Notes: a model not told the origin generated them from the letters alone. DNA of 5,873 nt from Maricaulis sp. (GCA_002694345.1 NZLV01000226.1:1-5873), one strand, 5' to 3'. Counted from the stretch's first letter, positions 1 to 5,771 are shown. Numbers and translations are program-made.

Positions 1-1
1 C

Positions 2-1117
2 GAGATCGGCCGCCTGTCCGGCATCTATGCGCGCAATCTGGCCAATACCGGTGTCGAACTGATCGAGGACCGCGCCGAGCTGCTGGACGCCCATACGATC
101 AAACTGGTGAAGTCCGGCCGCACCGTCACCGCGGACAAGATCCTGATCGCGGTTGGCGGCACGCCCTTCATCCCGCAGATCGAGGGCGCCGAACTGGGCA
201 TCACGTCCAATGAGGCTTTCGATCTGGAAAACCTGCCCGGTCACGTCGTGATCGCCGGTGGTGGCTATATCGCCTGCGAGTTTGCGCAGATTTTCGCCGG
301 CCTCGGCGCCGAGGTCTGCCAGGTTTATCGCGGTGATACCGTGCTGCGCGGCTTTGATGATGATGTCCGCTCCACCGTTCACGAGGAACTCGTACGGTCC
401 GGCGTCCGCGTTGTCACCCATTCCGTCTTCGAGAAGATCGAGGATCTGGGCGATGGCAAGAAGCGGGTCCATCTCGACAATGGCCATCACATCGATACCG
501 ATGTGGTCATGTATGCGGTGGGCCGTGTGCCGTATGTGGACGGTCTGGGCCTGGACAAGGCCGGTGTGGCACTCGACGGGGCCGGGGCGATCAAGGTCGA
601 CGAGTATTCCCAGACCTCCGTCGACAATATTTATGCGGTCGGTGATGTGACCAACCGGGTCAATCTCACCCCGGTCGCCATCCGCGAAGGCGCAGCCTTT
701 GCGGCCACGGTGTTTGGCGGCAAGCCGACGGCCTTTGATCACAACGACATTGCGTCAGCCGTCTTTACACAGCCGCCTGTTGGGTCTGTCGGTCTCTCGG
801 AAGCCGATGCGCGCAAGAAATATGCGCAAATCGACATCTACAAGACCTCTTTCCGCCCCATGAAGCAGAGCTTCTCCAACGACGCCTCCCGCATGATGAT
901 GAAACTTGTTGTCGACGGGGAGACAGACCGGGTGCTCGGCGTGCATATTGTCGGGCCGGATGCGCCAGAGATGATCCAGCTGGCCGGCATCGCCGTGAAG
1001 GCGGGCCTGACCAAGGATCAGTATGATGCGGCATGCGCCGTGCATCCGACGAGTGCAGAAGAGCTGGTGACCATGAAGGAGAAATGGACACCGCCCGAAT
1101 TGAAAGCAGCTGAGTGA
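2..1117 (+). CDS. gor: Glutathione-disulfide reductase, C-terminal 371 residues (5' end outside window)
   Basis: Reduces glutathione disulfide to GSH with NADPH, as an FAD-containing cytosolic homodimer. The open frame runs in from the window edge (residue 1 = Glu, bases 2-4). By comparison with the usual 450-460 residues, about 90 are missing, including the N-terminal FAD Rossmann motif and the CxxxxC active site. Visible in order (fragment numbering): ILIAVGGTPFIP at 48-58, the end of the first FAD segment; the second Rossmann motif GGGYIACEF at 86-94; YRGDTVLRGFD at 109-119, whose two arginines sit where glutathione reductases bind the NADPH 2'-phosphate; NIYAVGDVT at 209-217, the second FAD-contact motif; then the dimerisation domain ending in HPTSAEE at 348-354 with the catalytic His-Glu pair. 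The arginine pair and the HPTSAEE context favour glutathione reductase over dihydrolipoamide dehydrogenase or mercuric reductase. TGA at 1115-1117 lies one base before the DAHP synthase ATG, so the two are probably co-transcribed. No frameshift is seen. Confidence 0.95.
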   Translation, partial: EIGRLSGIYARNLANTGVELIEDRAELLDAHTIKLVKSGRTVTADKILIAVGGTPFIPQIEGAELGITSNEAFDLENLPGHVVIAGGGYIACEFAQIFAGLGAEVCQVYRGDTVLRGFDDDVRSTVHEELVRSGVRVVTHSVFEKIEDLGDGKKRVHLDNGHHIDTDVVMYAVGRVPYVDGLGLDKAGVALDGAGAIKVDEYSQTSVDNIYAVGDVTNRVNLTPVAIREGAAFAATVFGGKPTAFDHNDIASAVFTQPPVGSVGLSEADARKKYAQIDIYKTSFRPMKQSFSNDASRMMMKLVVDGETDRVLGVHIVGPDAPEMIQLAGIAVKAGLTKDQYDAACAVHPTSAEELVTMKEKWTPPELKAAE

Positions 1118-1118
1118 T

Positions 1119-2486
1119 ATGACCTGGTCTCCGAAATCCTGGCGGGAAAAACCCGTCATGCAGATGCCCACCTACAAGGACACGGCGGCGCTTGATGGCG
1201 TCATCGGCGAACTCGCCGCGCGTCCGGCCCTCGTTTTCGCCGGTGAGGCGCGCAAGCTGCGCCGCCAGCTGGCCGATGTGAGTGCGGGCAATGCCTTCCT
1301 CCTGCAGGGCGGCGACTGCGCGGAAAGCTTCAAGGAATTCTCGACCGAGGGCGTGCGCGACACGTTCCGCGTTCTCCTGCAAATGGCCGTCGTGCTGACC
1401 TTCGCCGCATCCAAGCCGGTCGTGAAAGTGGGCCGTATCGCCGGCCAGTTCGCCAAGCCGCGCTCCTCGGACATGGAAACGGTCGATGGCGTTTCCCTGC
1501 CCAGCTATCGCGGCGACAGCGTCAATGGGGTCGAGTTCACGCCGGAAGCGCGTGAGCCGGATCCGCAGCGCCTGATCCGCGCCTACGACCAGTCCGCCTC
1601 GACGCTCAACCTGCTGCGGGCCTTTGCCTCGGGCGGTTATGCCGACCTGCACAATGTCCACCAGTGGACCCAGGATTTCGTCAAGGACAGCCCGGCGGCG
1701 GAACGCTATGCGGAAACCGCGGCGCGGATCTCCGAGGCGCTGGACTTCATGAAGGCCTGCGGCATCGGCCGGGACTCCACCCCGTCCCTGGAAGCCGTCG
1801 ATTTCTTCACCAGCCACGAAGCGCTGCACCTTCCCTTCGAGGAAGCCCTGACGCGCCGCGATCCCAATACCGGCCAGTGGTACGCCACGTCCGCCCATAT
1901 GATCTGGGTGGGTGAGCGCACCCGCCAGCTCGATGGTGCGCATCTGGAATATGCCAGCGGGATTTCCAACCCGGTCGGCGTGAAGTGCGGCCCGACCATG
2001 ACGGCGGATGAACTCCTGCCGCTGATCGACAAGATCAATCCGGACAATGAGGCCGGGCGTCTGGTCCTGATCGTGCGCCAGGGTGCCGACACGATCCGCA
2101 AGAACCTGCCGGCCCTGGCCCGCGCGGTGACCGAGGCCGGCCGCAAGGTCGTCTGGTCCTCCGATCCGATGCACGGCAATACGGTGAAAGCCTCCTCCGG
2201 CTACAAGACGCGGAATTTCGACCGCATCCTGACCGAGCTGGAAGGCTTCATGGATGTCCTCTACTCCGAAGGCGCCTATCCGGGCGGGGTCCATTTCGAG
2301 ATGACCGGCCACGACGTCACCGAATGCACCGGCGGCGCCAAGCCTGTCACCGAGGCCGACCTGGCTGCGCGCTACCACACCCAGTGCGATCCGCGCCTCA
2401 ATGCCGACCAGGCCCTCGACATGGCCTTCCGCATCGCGGAAAGCCTCAAGCGGGTCCGGTCCAACAATTCCGCTGCTGCGGCCTGA
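1119..2486 (+). CDS. aroG: Class II 3-deoxy-7-phosphoheptulonate (DAHP) synthase
   Basis: Condenses phosphoenolpyruvate with erythrose 4-phosphate to DAHP, the committed cytosolic step of the shikimate pathway to aromatic amino acids, folates and quinones. The protein has 455 residues, normal for the bacterial class II (plant/Mycobacterium-type) family. The four metal ligands known from the M. tuberculosis enzyme are recognisable: Cys67 in QGGDCAE, His352 in MHGNT, Glu394 in HFEMTG and Asp424 in CDPRLN. Substrate-binding blocks include KVGRIAGQFAKPRS (103-116), GERTRQLDGAHLEY (265-278) and SGISNPVGVKCGP (280-292). The start at 1119 is preferred over the internal ATG at 1159 because the N-terminal WSPKSWREKP block is typical of the family. 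No strong Shine-Dalgarno precedes it. With only one base after the gor stop, translation may depend on reinitiation. A strong terminator follows 25 bases after the stop. The symbol is loosely used in this family (aroF and aroH also occur); the enzyme identity is secure. No separate ACT-type regulatory domain is present. Confidence 0.97.
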   Translation: MTWSPKSWREKPVMQMPTYKDTAALDGVIGELAARPALVFAGEARKLRRQLADVSAGNAFLLQGGDCAESFKEFSTEGVRDTFRVLLQMAVVLTFAASKPVVKVGRIAGQFAKPRSSDMETVDGVSLPSYRGDSVNGVEFTPEAREPDPQRLIRAYDQSASTLNLLRAFASGGYADLHNVHQWTQDFVKDSPAAERYAETAARISEALDFMKACGIGRDSTPSLEAVDFFTSHEALHLPFEEALTRRDPNTGQWYATSAHMIWVGERTRQLDGAHLEYASGISNPVGVKCGPTMTADELLPLIDKINPDNEAGRLVLIVRQGADTIRKNLPALARAVTEAGRKVVWSSDPMHGNTVKASSGYKTRNFDRILTELEGFMDVLYSEGAYPGGVHFEMTGHDVTECTGGAKPVTEADLAARYHTQCDPRLNADQALDMAFRIAESLKRVRSNNSAAAA

Positions 2487-2511
2487 GATGGTCACTCAGT
2501 GTGAAACGAAC

Positions 2512-2547
2512 AAAGGCGGAGCCTCCGGGCTCCGCCTTTTTGTTTGG
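2512..2547 (+). terminator. Intrinsic terminator of the gor-DAHP synthase unit
   Basis: A perfect 12-bp stem pairs 2512-2523 with 2528-2539 around a TCCG tetraloop. The stem is GC-rich with three A-T pairs at its base and runs into TTTTTGTTTGG (2537-2547). It begins 25 bases after the DAHP synthase stop. This is textbook rho-independent geometry on the plus strand. Confidence 0.93.
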
Positions 2548-2609
2548 AACGATGTGTGCGGCGTTCACCAGACACCTCCCTATCAACGGGAAGGAGGGAG
2601 CCTCCGCCC

Positions 2610-2647
2610 CCAAACAAAAACGCCGCCCGGTTGCCCGGGCGGCGTTT
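2610..2647 (-). terminator. Intrinsic terminator of hup
   Basis: A perfect 13-bp stem pairs 2618-2630 with 2635-2647 around a four-base loop (TTGC on the plus strand). Read on the minus strand, the stem is followed by TTTTTGTTTGG (complement of 2610-2620). It starts 26 bases past the hup TAA. Its U-tract tail is identical to that of the convergent terminator at 2512-2547. Confidence 0.92.
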
Positions 2648-2673
2648 CGTTCATCAGAACCCGAATGGACTGA

Positions 2674-2940
2674 TTAGATGTCCTTCAGGGCAGCAGCCGG
2701 GCGGAAAGCCGCCTGGGTGCGAGCCTTGGACATCATTTTTTCGCCGGTGCGCGGGTTGCGGACTTCACGCGCTTCGCGGTGCTTGGCGTAGAAGGTGCCG
2801 AAACCAGCCAGCTGAACGCTGTCATTGCCTTTGACGGAGCCGATGATGGCTTCGATCGCGGCGTCGACGGCTTCGCCAGCTTGCGTGCGGGACAGGCCCG
2901 TCGTTTCGCTGACGGCTTTGGCGAGATCAGAATTGTTCAT
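2674..2940 (-). CDS. hup: HU-family nucleoid DNA-binding protein
   Basis: A small basic histone-like protein that binds and bends DNA without strong sequence preference, compacting the nucleoid and assisting replication, recombination and repair. It has 88 residues, the normal HU length of about 90. The N-terminal helices of the dimer core (1-39) begin MNNSDLAKAVSETTGLSR. The VQLAGFGTF strand (42-50) leads into the beta arm with the signature RNPRTGE (61-67), whose proline intercalates into DNA, and the protein ends FRPAAALKDI (79-88), typical of HU. HU is favoured over IHF because there are no IHF-specific extensions. Start ATG at 2940; a G-rich run (GGGGGGAA on the minus strand) just upstream is a plausible but non-canonical ribosome binding site. 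Stop TAA at 2674-2676, then its own terminator. The frequent lon-hup arrangement is absent: a small plus-strand ORF lies upstream instead. The leader carries overlapping inverted repeats (2956-3002). Confidence 0.96.
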   Translation of the reverse strand: MNNSDLAKAVSETTGLSRTQAGEAVDAAIEAIIGSVKGNDSVQLAGFGTFYAKHREAREVRNPRTGEKMMSKARTQAAFRPAAALKDI

Positions 2941-2955
2941 AGGGTTCCCCCCAGT

Positions 2956-3002
2956 TGGCGCAGCGCCAGATGGTCACGGTCATCGTGATCGTCTGGTGTT
3001 GC
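2956..3002. promoter_or_regulatory. Overlapping dyad symmetries in the hup leader/promoter region
   Basis: Two inverted repeats overlap 16-62 bases upstream of the hup ATG. The first is a compact palindrome TGGCGCAGCGCCA at 2956-2968 (central A at 2962). The second is a long dyad pairing 2960-2978 with 2984-3002 around a five-base loop (2979-2983). It has 15 Watson-Crick pairs out of 19, and the other four positions are G-T combinations that could pair as G-U in a plus-strand RNA. In the hup-sense strand these four become A-C mismatches. The core is TCACG-N5-CGTGA (2974-2988). The two structures share 2960-2968, so they cannot form together. I could not identify a convincing -35/-10 pair for hup; a TTGCAA on the minus strand (complement of 3046-3051) is the best but poor -35 candidate. 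Whether this is a protein operator, a leader structure or an RNA is unknown. Confidence 0.45.
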
Positions 3003-3180
3003 CGCGTGTTCGTTGACCCCGCAAGAAGGCCGATATCCAACCCGGTTTGCAAGCCATATCAGGTGAATCGGGCCGGATTTACTGCAATTTCCTTGGGAGA
3101 ACGGCCAAAACTCGCCTTCGGCACCCCATTTGCGTACATTTCAAGGCATGTATCAGGGTGAACCAAAGCCTAATGCCGTG

Positions 3181-3336
3181 ATGACGAATCGTTCGATTCG
3201 CCTGCTCCCGTTCGCACTTGCAGCAGGATTGGCCGTTTATGGCTGTGCGATTCTCGCAGGTGCGGGAGAGACCTGGTCGCCGATTCTGGCGGCGATGGCC
3301 GGCGGCTGGACGCTCGGCCGGCTGATGCGCGACTGA
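3181..3336 (+). CDS. Small putative membrane protein, two predicted helices
   Basis: Not recognised. Starting at ATG 3181 it would be 51 residues: a short basic N-terminus (MTNRSIR), a hydrophobic helix over roughly residues 8-28 (LLPFALAAGLAVYGCAILAGA), a short GETW linker, a second moderately hydrophobic segment at 34-49 and a charged end RLMRD. This is the layout of a small inner-membrane protein. In-frame alternatives are GTG 3178, ATG 3148 (adding MYQGEPKPNAV ahead of the basic stretch) and TTG 3130. None has a well-spaced Shine-Dalgarno: AAGG at 3143-3146 is too close to 3148, and AGGGTGA near 3155 is too far from 3181. The 3181 start is chosen because the basic residues then sit directly before the helix. 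It converges on the oxidoreductase gene, sharing the hairpin at 3353-3387. Codon bias is weaker than in its neighbours, so it could be spurious. Confidence 0.5.
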   Translation: MTNRSIRLLPFALAAGLAVYGCAILAGAGETWSPILAAMAGGWTLGRLMRD

Positions 3337-3352
3337 TCCGCGCGAGGGGGAA

Positions 3353-3387
3353 CCGGCTCCGGTCTCCTGGGGGGAGGCCGGAGCCGG
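3353..3387. terminator. Hairpin between convergent genes, probable bidirectional terminator without U-tract
   Basis: CCGGCTCCGG at 3353-3362 is perfectly complementary to CCGGAGCCGG at 3378-3387. Inward pairing (3363-3368 with 3372-3377) extends the stem to 16 bp, two of them G-U on the plus strand, around a GGG loop. It lies 16 bases after the small ORF stop and 10 bases after the oxidoreductase stop. Neither side has a T-run (ATCATCC on plus, TTCCCCC on minus), so it may be a weak or factor-assisted terminator, or an mRNA 3'-end stabiliser. A short palindrome, CCGGATCATCCGG, overlaps at 3384-3396. Confidence 0.55.
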
Positions 3388-3397
3388 ATCATCCGGT

Positions 3398-4393
3398 TTA
3401 GATCTTGACCAGCATCTTGCCGGTATTGGCGCCCGTGAAGAGGCCCATGAAGGCGTCCGGGGCTTTTTCGATCCCGTCCATCACGGTCTCGGCCAGCTGG
3501 ATCTTGCCGGCAGCCATCCAGCCGCCCAGATCGCCGACGAAGGTTTCCATCAGGTCGAAATGATTGGAGACGATGAAGCCCTGGATCTTGAGCGACTTGC
3601 CGACGATCTGGGTCAGATTGTCCGGGATCATCGCGGCCTGGGTATCATTATAGCGCTGGATCATGCCGCAGGCCGCCATGCGACCGAAGGGTTTGAGCAC
3701 GTTCAGCGCCGCCGTGAAGTGTGAGCCGCCGACATTTTCGAAATAGCCGTCAATGCCCTTCGGGGCGACGGCCTGGATGGCAGCGGTGAGATTGTCGGTC
3801 GCCTTGTAGTCGATGACGTGGTCGGCCCCGAGCGATTTCACGAAGTCGCACTTTTCCTGGCCACCGGCCGTGGCGATCACGGTGGCGCCCATCGCCTTGG
3901 CGAATTGCACGCCGGCCGTGCCCACGGCACCGGCCCCCGCAGACATCCACAGCGTCTCGCCTTCCTTCAGGTCGATGATGCGCTTGATCCCGGCATAGGC
4001 GGTCAGACCCGGCATGCCTGCCAGGCCGAGATAGGCCTGGGCCGGCAGAAGGTCCGTGTCGATCTTGGTCAGGCCATCGGCCGACGCCGTATAGGCTTCG
4101 CGCCAGCCATGCATGGAATTGACGAAATCGCCCGGCTTGAAGCGGTCATCCTTGGATTCGACCACTTCGCCGACGGCGCCGCCATCCATCACCTGGCCCA
4201 GTTCGAACGGGCCGATATAGGTGCGGATACCGCTCATCCGGCCGCGCATATAGGGATCGACGGAGATGTAGTGGTTCTTCACCGTGACTTCGCCAGCCTG
4301 GGGCGCGGGCACATCAACCTCGACCAGCGAGAAATTGTCCGGGCGCGGTTCGCCCTTGAGGTATTCATTGAGATGGATTTCACGCGATTTCAT
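3398..4393 (-). CDS. NADP-dependent oxidoreductase, MDR superfamily (CurA / leukotriene B4 dehydrogenase-like)
   Basis: Zinc-independent medium-chain reductase. Family members reduce the C=C bond of alpha,beta-unsaturated carbonyls with NADPH (prostaglandin reductases, plant alkenal reductases, E. coli curcumin reductase CurA/YncB). The 331 residues are normal length. The N-terminal GroES-like domain carries VDPYMRGRM (45-53), highly typical of this branch. A linker LGLAGMPGLTAYAGI (122-136) precedes the Rossmann nucleotide-binding domain with SAGAGAVGTAGVQFAKAMGA (151-170) and the following GGQEKC (177-182), whose lysine lies where family members contact the NADP phosphate. ENVGG is at 219-223, and the C-terminus GKMLVKI (325-331) is the usual family ending. 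No zinc-ligand cysteines of alcohol dehydrogenases are present. ATG at 4393 has a clear Shine-Dalgarno (GAAGGA, 7-base spacer). It lies 25 bases downstream of the membrane-protein gene, so the two are probably one transcript. The physiological substrate cannot be read from sequence. Confidence 0.93.
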   Translation of the reverse strand: MKSREIHLNEYLKGEPRPDNFSLVEVDVPAPQAGEVTVKNHYISVDPYMRGRMSGIRTYIGPFELGQVMDGGAVGEVVESKDDRFKPGDFVNSMHGWREAYTASADGLTKIDTDLLPAQAYLGLAGMPGLTAYAGIKRIIDLKEGETLWMSAGAGAVGTAGVQFAKAMGATVIATAGGQEKCDFVKSLGADHVIDYKATDNLTAAIQAVAPKGIDGYFENVGGSHFTAALNVLKPFGRMAACGMIQRYNDTQAAMIPDNLTQIVGKSLKIQGFIVSNHFDLMETFVGDLGGWMAAGKIQLAETVMDGIEKAPDAFMGLFTGANTGKMLVKI

Positions 4394-4400
4394 CGGAGAT

Positions 4401-4406
4401 TCCTTC
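4401..4406 (-). promoter_or_regulatory. Ribosome binding site of the MDR oxidoreductase
   Basis: GAAGGA on the minus strand, 7 bases before the ATG at 4391-4393, fixes that start. It lies within the 25-base gap after the upstream gene's TAA. Confidence 0.85.
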
Positions 4407-4418
4407 GGTTGGGGAGGT

Positions 4419-5198
4419 TTAGAGGAGCTGCATCAGCTCGGCGAAAGACAGGTTGAATTCGTGATCAAAGGTCCAGGCCGTGACCAGGAGCTGCAAGACG
4501 GTCGTGATCAGCAGCGCCAGCGGTACCAGCGCCAGCAGGCCCAGGATACGCAGGACCGTGCCCGTGGTGCTGCGGCTGTAGAAACGGTGCACCAGCCATC
4601 CCATGACGAAGAAATACATCGCCAGGGCGGCGACCATGCCGACCAGGAAGACGCCGTAGGACAGGCCGAGCAGCGGGATCATCAGGACCATCAGCAAAAA
4701 GCTGGCATTGGTCGAGGTCAGGTAGATCTGCACATGCCCCCAGAACGGGATGGAGGGGCGGTAGAGTTTCAGCGTCAGCAGATAGGGCAGGGAGGAAATG
4801 ATGGTGATCGGCCACAGGAAGAGGCTGCCCCATTCTTCCATGGCACGATCGATATCGGCGGTGGTGACCGCGGTGCCATCCGGCATCTGGCCGGTTGCCA
4901 GCCAGGCATTGATCCGATCGGGCTCGAGGGTCGGCGCCAATTGTTCCAGAGAGCCGGTGAGCGGCGTATCGAACAGATTGGCGATGACGAATTGCAGGCC
5001 GAACAGCGCCACAAACAGGCGGATGGGTGCGATATAGCGTGTATAATCACCCGCAAGGGCGTCGCGGGCCACATCCGGAGCGCGCACAAGGGAATGCCAG
5101 ACGGTGCGGAAAATGCGTCCGTCCACGTCAAAGGCGGCAATGGAAATCGAGTCGATCAGCTCGGATGAGCGATCCTTCGGCTTTTCCTCATTGTCCAA
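4419..5198 (-). CDS. Polytopic membrane protein, DUF3667-like, without the zinc ribbon
   Basis: Function unknown. From the chosen TTG at 5198 it has 259 residues; from ATG 5222 it has 267. A polar N-terminus is followed by AFDVDGRIFRTVWHSLVRAPD (22-42) and ALAGDYTRYIAPIRLF (47-62). This resembles the DUF3667 pattern as I recall it: an acidic-rich strand, an RTxxxLxxxP block, a GxxxRYxxPxRLF block, then membrane helices. The cysteine ribbon that often precedes this domain is missing. Likely helices lie near 57-76, 124-143, 163-180, 181-203 and 216-241, giving five spans. A soluble loop at 77-123 (TPLTGSLEQ to DRAMEEW) would face one side of the membrane. Start choice: TTG at 5198 has GGGAGG with a 9-base spacer; ATG 5222 has none, although it could be leaderless. 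Stop TAA at 4419-4421; the oxidoreductase follows 25 bases later. A weak promoter candidate (minus-strand TTGCAC at 5248-5243, TACCAT at 5226-5221, 16-base spacer) would favour the shorter form. The gene is confident; the family assignment is moderate. Confidence 0.8.
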   Translation of the reverse strand: MDNEEKPKDRSSELIDSISIAAFDVDGRIFRTVWHSLVRAPDVARDALAGDYTRYIAPIRLFVALFGLQFVIANLFDTPLTGSLEQLAPTLEPDRINAWLATGQMPDGTAVTTADIDRAMEEWGSLFLWPITIISSLPYLLTLKLYRPSIPFWGHVQIYLTSTNASFLLMVLMIPLLGLSYGVFLVGMVAALAMYFFVMGWLVHRFYSRSTTGTVLRILGLLALVPLALLITTVLQLLVTAWTFDHEFNLSFAELMQLL

Positions 5199-5207
5199 CT
5201 GGCAGTC

Positions 5208-5212
5208 CCTCC
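5208..5212 (-). promoter_or_regulatory. Shine-Dalgarno deciding the start of the DUF3667-like gene
   Basis: GGAGG within GGGAGGG on the minus strand, 9 bases before an in-frame TTG (5198-5196). It lies downstream of the ATG at 5222, so if used it excludes that ATG and removes eight residues (MTYGRDCQ). Confidence 0.55.
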
Positions 5213-5267
5213 CGTATGTCATGGTAAAGCGGTGAAGAGGTGGTGCAAGCCATCCGCGCTGCAGTTT

Positions 5268-5279
5268 GAGGTAGGGAGG
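5268..5279 (+). promoter_or_regulatory. Ribosome binding site region of the GNAT gene
   Basis: Two purine-rich boxes overlap the start region. GAGG at 5268-5271 is 8 bases before ATG 5280. GGGAGG at 5274-5279 touches that ATG but is 6 bases before an in-frame GTG at 5286. Either start is possible and they differ by two residues. Confidence 0.6.
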
Positions 5280-5771
5280 ATGGCCGTGAGCCAAAGCGAC
5301 TGGACAATTCGCCGGGCCGGTGATGCCGACATGGGATCGCTGACGCGCCTTTTCTTCACCTCGGTGCGCGAAGGGGCCGGGCCCGACTATACGGAGAGCC
5401 AGCGGGCCGCCTGGGCGCCGGACCTGCCCGAGACCGAAGTCTGGCGCGTGCGCCTGGCCGACCAGAAAGTCTGGCTAGCCCAGGATGGGGCGGGCGAGGT
5501 GATCGGCTTCATGACCCTGCGCCAGGATGGTCATATCGATTTCGGCTTCGTCGCACCGGCCTATATCGGCCGCGACGTGGCCTATGACCTCTATGGCATC
5601 CTGGAAGCGGAGGCCAAGGCTGACGGGCTGAACCGTCTGACCAGCGATGCCTCGACCATGGCCAAGGCCTTCTTCACGCGTCAGGGCTGGGAGATCGTGC
5701 GCGAACAGGCGCCGGTTCGCCATGGTGTCGCCTTGAAGAACTGGCACATGGCCAAGTCCCTCAACGGCTGA
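5280..5771 (+). CDS. GNAT-family N-acetyltransferase, YafP-like
   Basis: Predicted to transfer an acetyl group from acetyl-CoA to an amine; the substrate is unknown. The 163 residues match a single GNAT domain. The layout resembles E. coli YafP: N-terminal strand WTIRRAGDADMGSLTRLF (8-25); a YTESQRAAWAP helix (37-47), close to the YSPQQISAWA segment of YafP; strand VWLAQDGAGEVIGFMTL (64-80); HIDFGFVAPAYIGRDVAYDLY (85-105), the acetyl-CoA motif A; LNRLTSDASTMAKAFFTRQGWEIVREQ (117-143), the typical motif B region with an FFxRxGW end; and a closing KNWHMAKSL (153-161). The first loop glycine expected in RGxG/A appears to be Asp99 (GRDVAY, 97-102), so cofactor binding may differ. Start is ATG 5280 (or GTG 5286); the upstream GTG at 5232 lacks a ribosome site and its extension does not look GNAT-like. 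It is divergent from the membrane-protein gene, whose ATG is 57 bases away. Confidence 0.9.
   Translation: MAVSQSDWTIRRAGDADMGSLTRLFFTSVREGAGPDYTESQRAAWAPDLPETEVWRVRLADQKVWLAQDGAGEVIGFMTLRQDGHIDFGFVAPAYIGRDVAYDLYGILEAEAKADGLNRLTSDASTMAKAFFTRQGWEIVREQAPVRHGVALKNWHMAKSLNG

Noticed and set aside
765..2495. A 576-codon open frame antisense to the DAHP synthase and the end of gor.
   Set aside because: It lies opposite strongly supported genes in a GC-rich genome, where antisense frames stay open through codon bias. Its translation is rich in Arg/Gly/His, lacks family motifs and spans two unrelated genes.
2324..2834. Plus-strand open frames running through the DAHP synthase 3' end, both terminators and into hup.
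   Set aside because: They read through two strong terminator hairpins and antisense to HU, and the Pro/Arg-rich translations match nothing recognisable.
2941..3180. Possible tRNA, riboswitch or clear sigma-70 promoters in the hup upstream region.
   Set aside because: No cloverleaf or known aptamer pattern was found, and -35/-10 candidates such as TTGCAA (complement of 3046-3051) lack a convincing partner. Only the inverted repeats were retained.
3818..5168. Long plus-strand open frames (212 and 294 codons) opposite the oxidoreductase and membrane-protein genes.
   Set aside because: They are low-complexity shadow translations (runs of Gln/Asp/His/Arg) with no ribosome sites. The minus-strand frames carry clear family motifs or coherent membrane helices.
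5232..5279. A 16-residue N-terminal extension of the GNAT from GTG 5232.
   Set aside because: It has no ribosome site and no resemblance to GNAT N-termini; the purine-rich sites at 5268-5279 place the start at 5280 or 5286.
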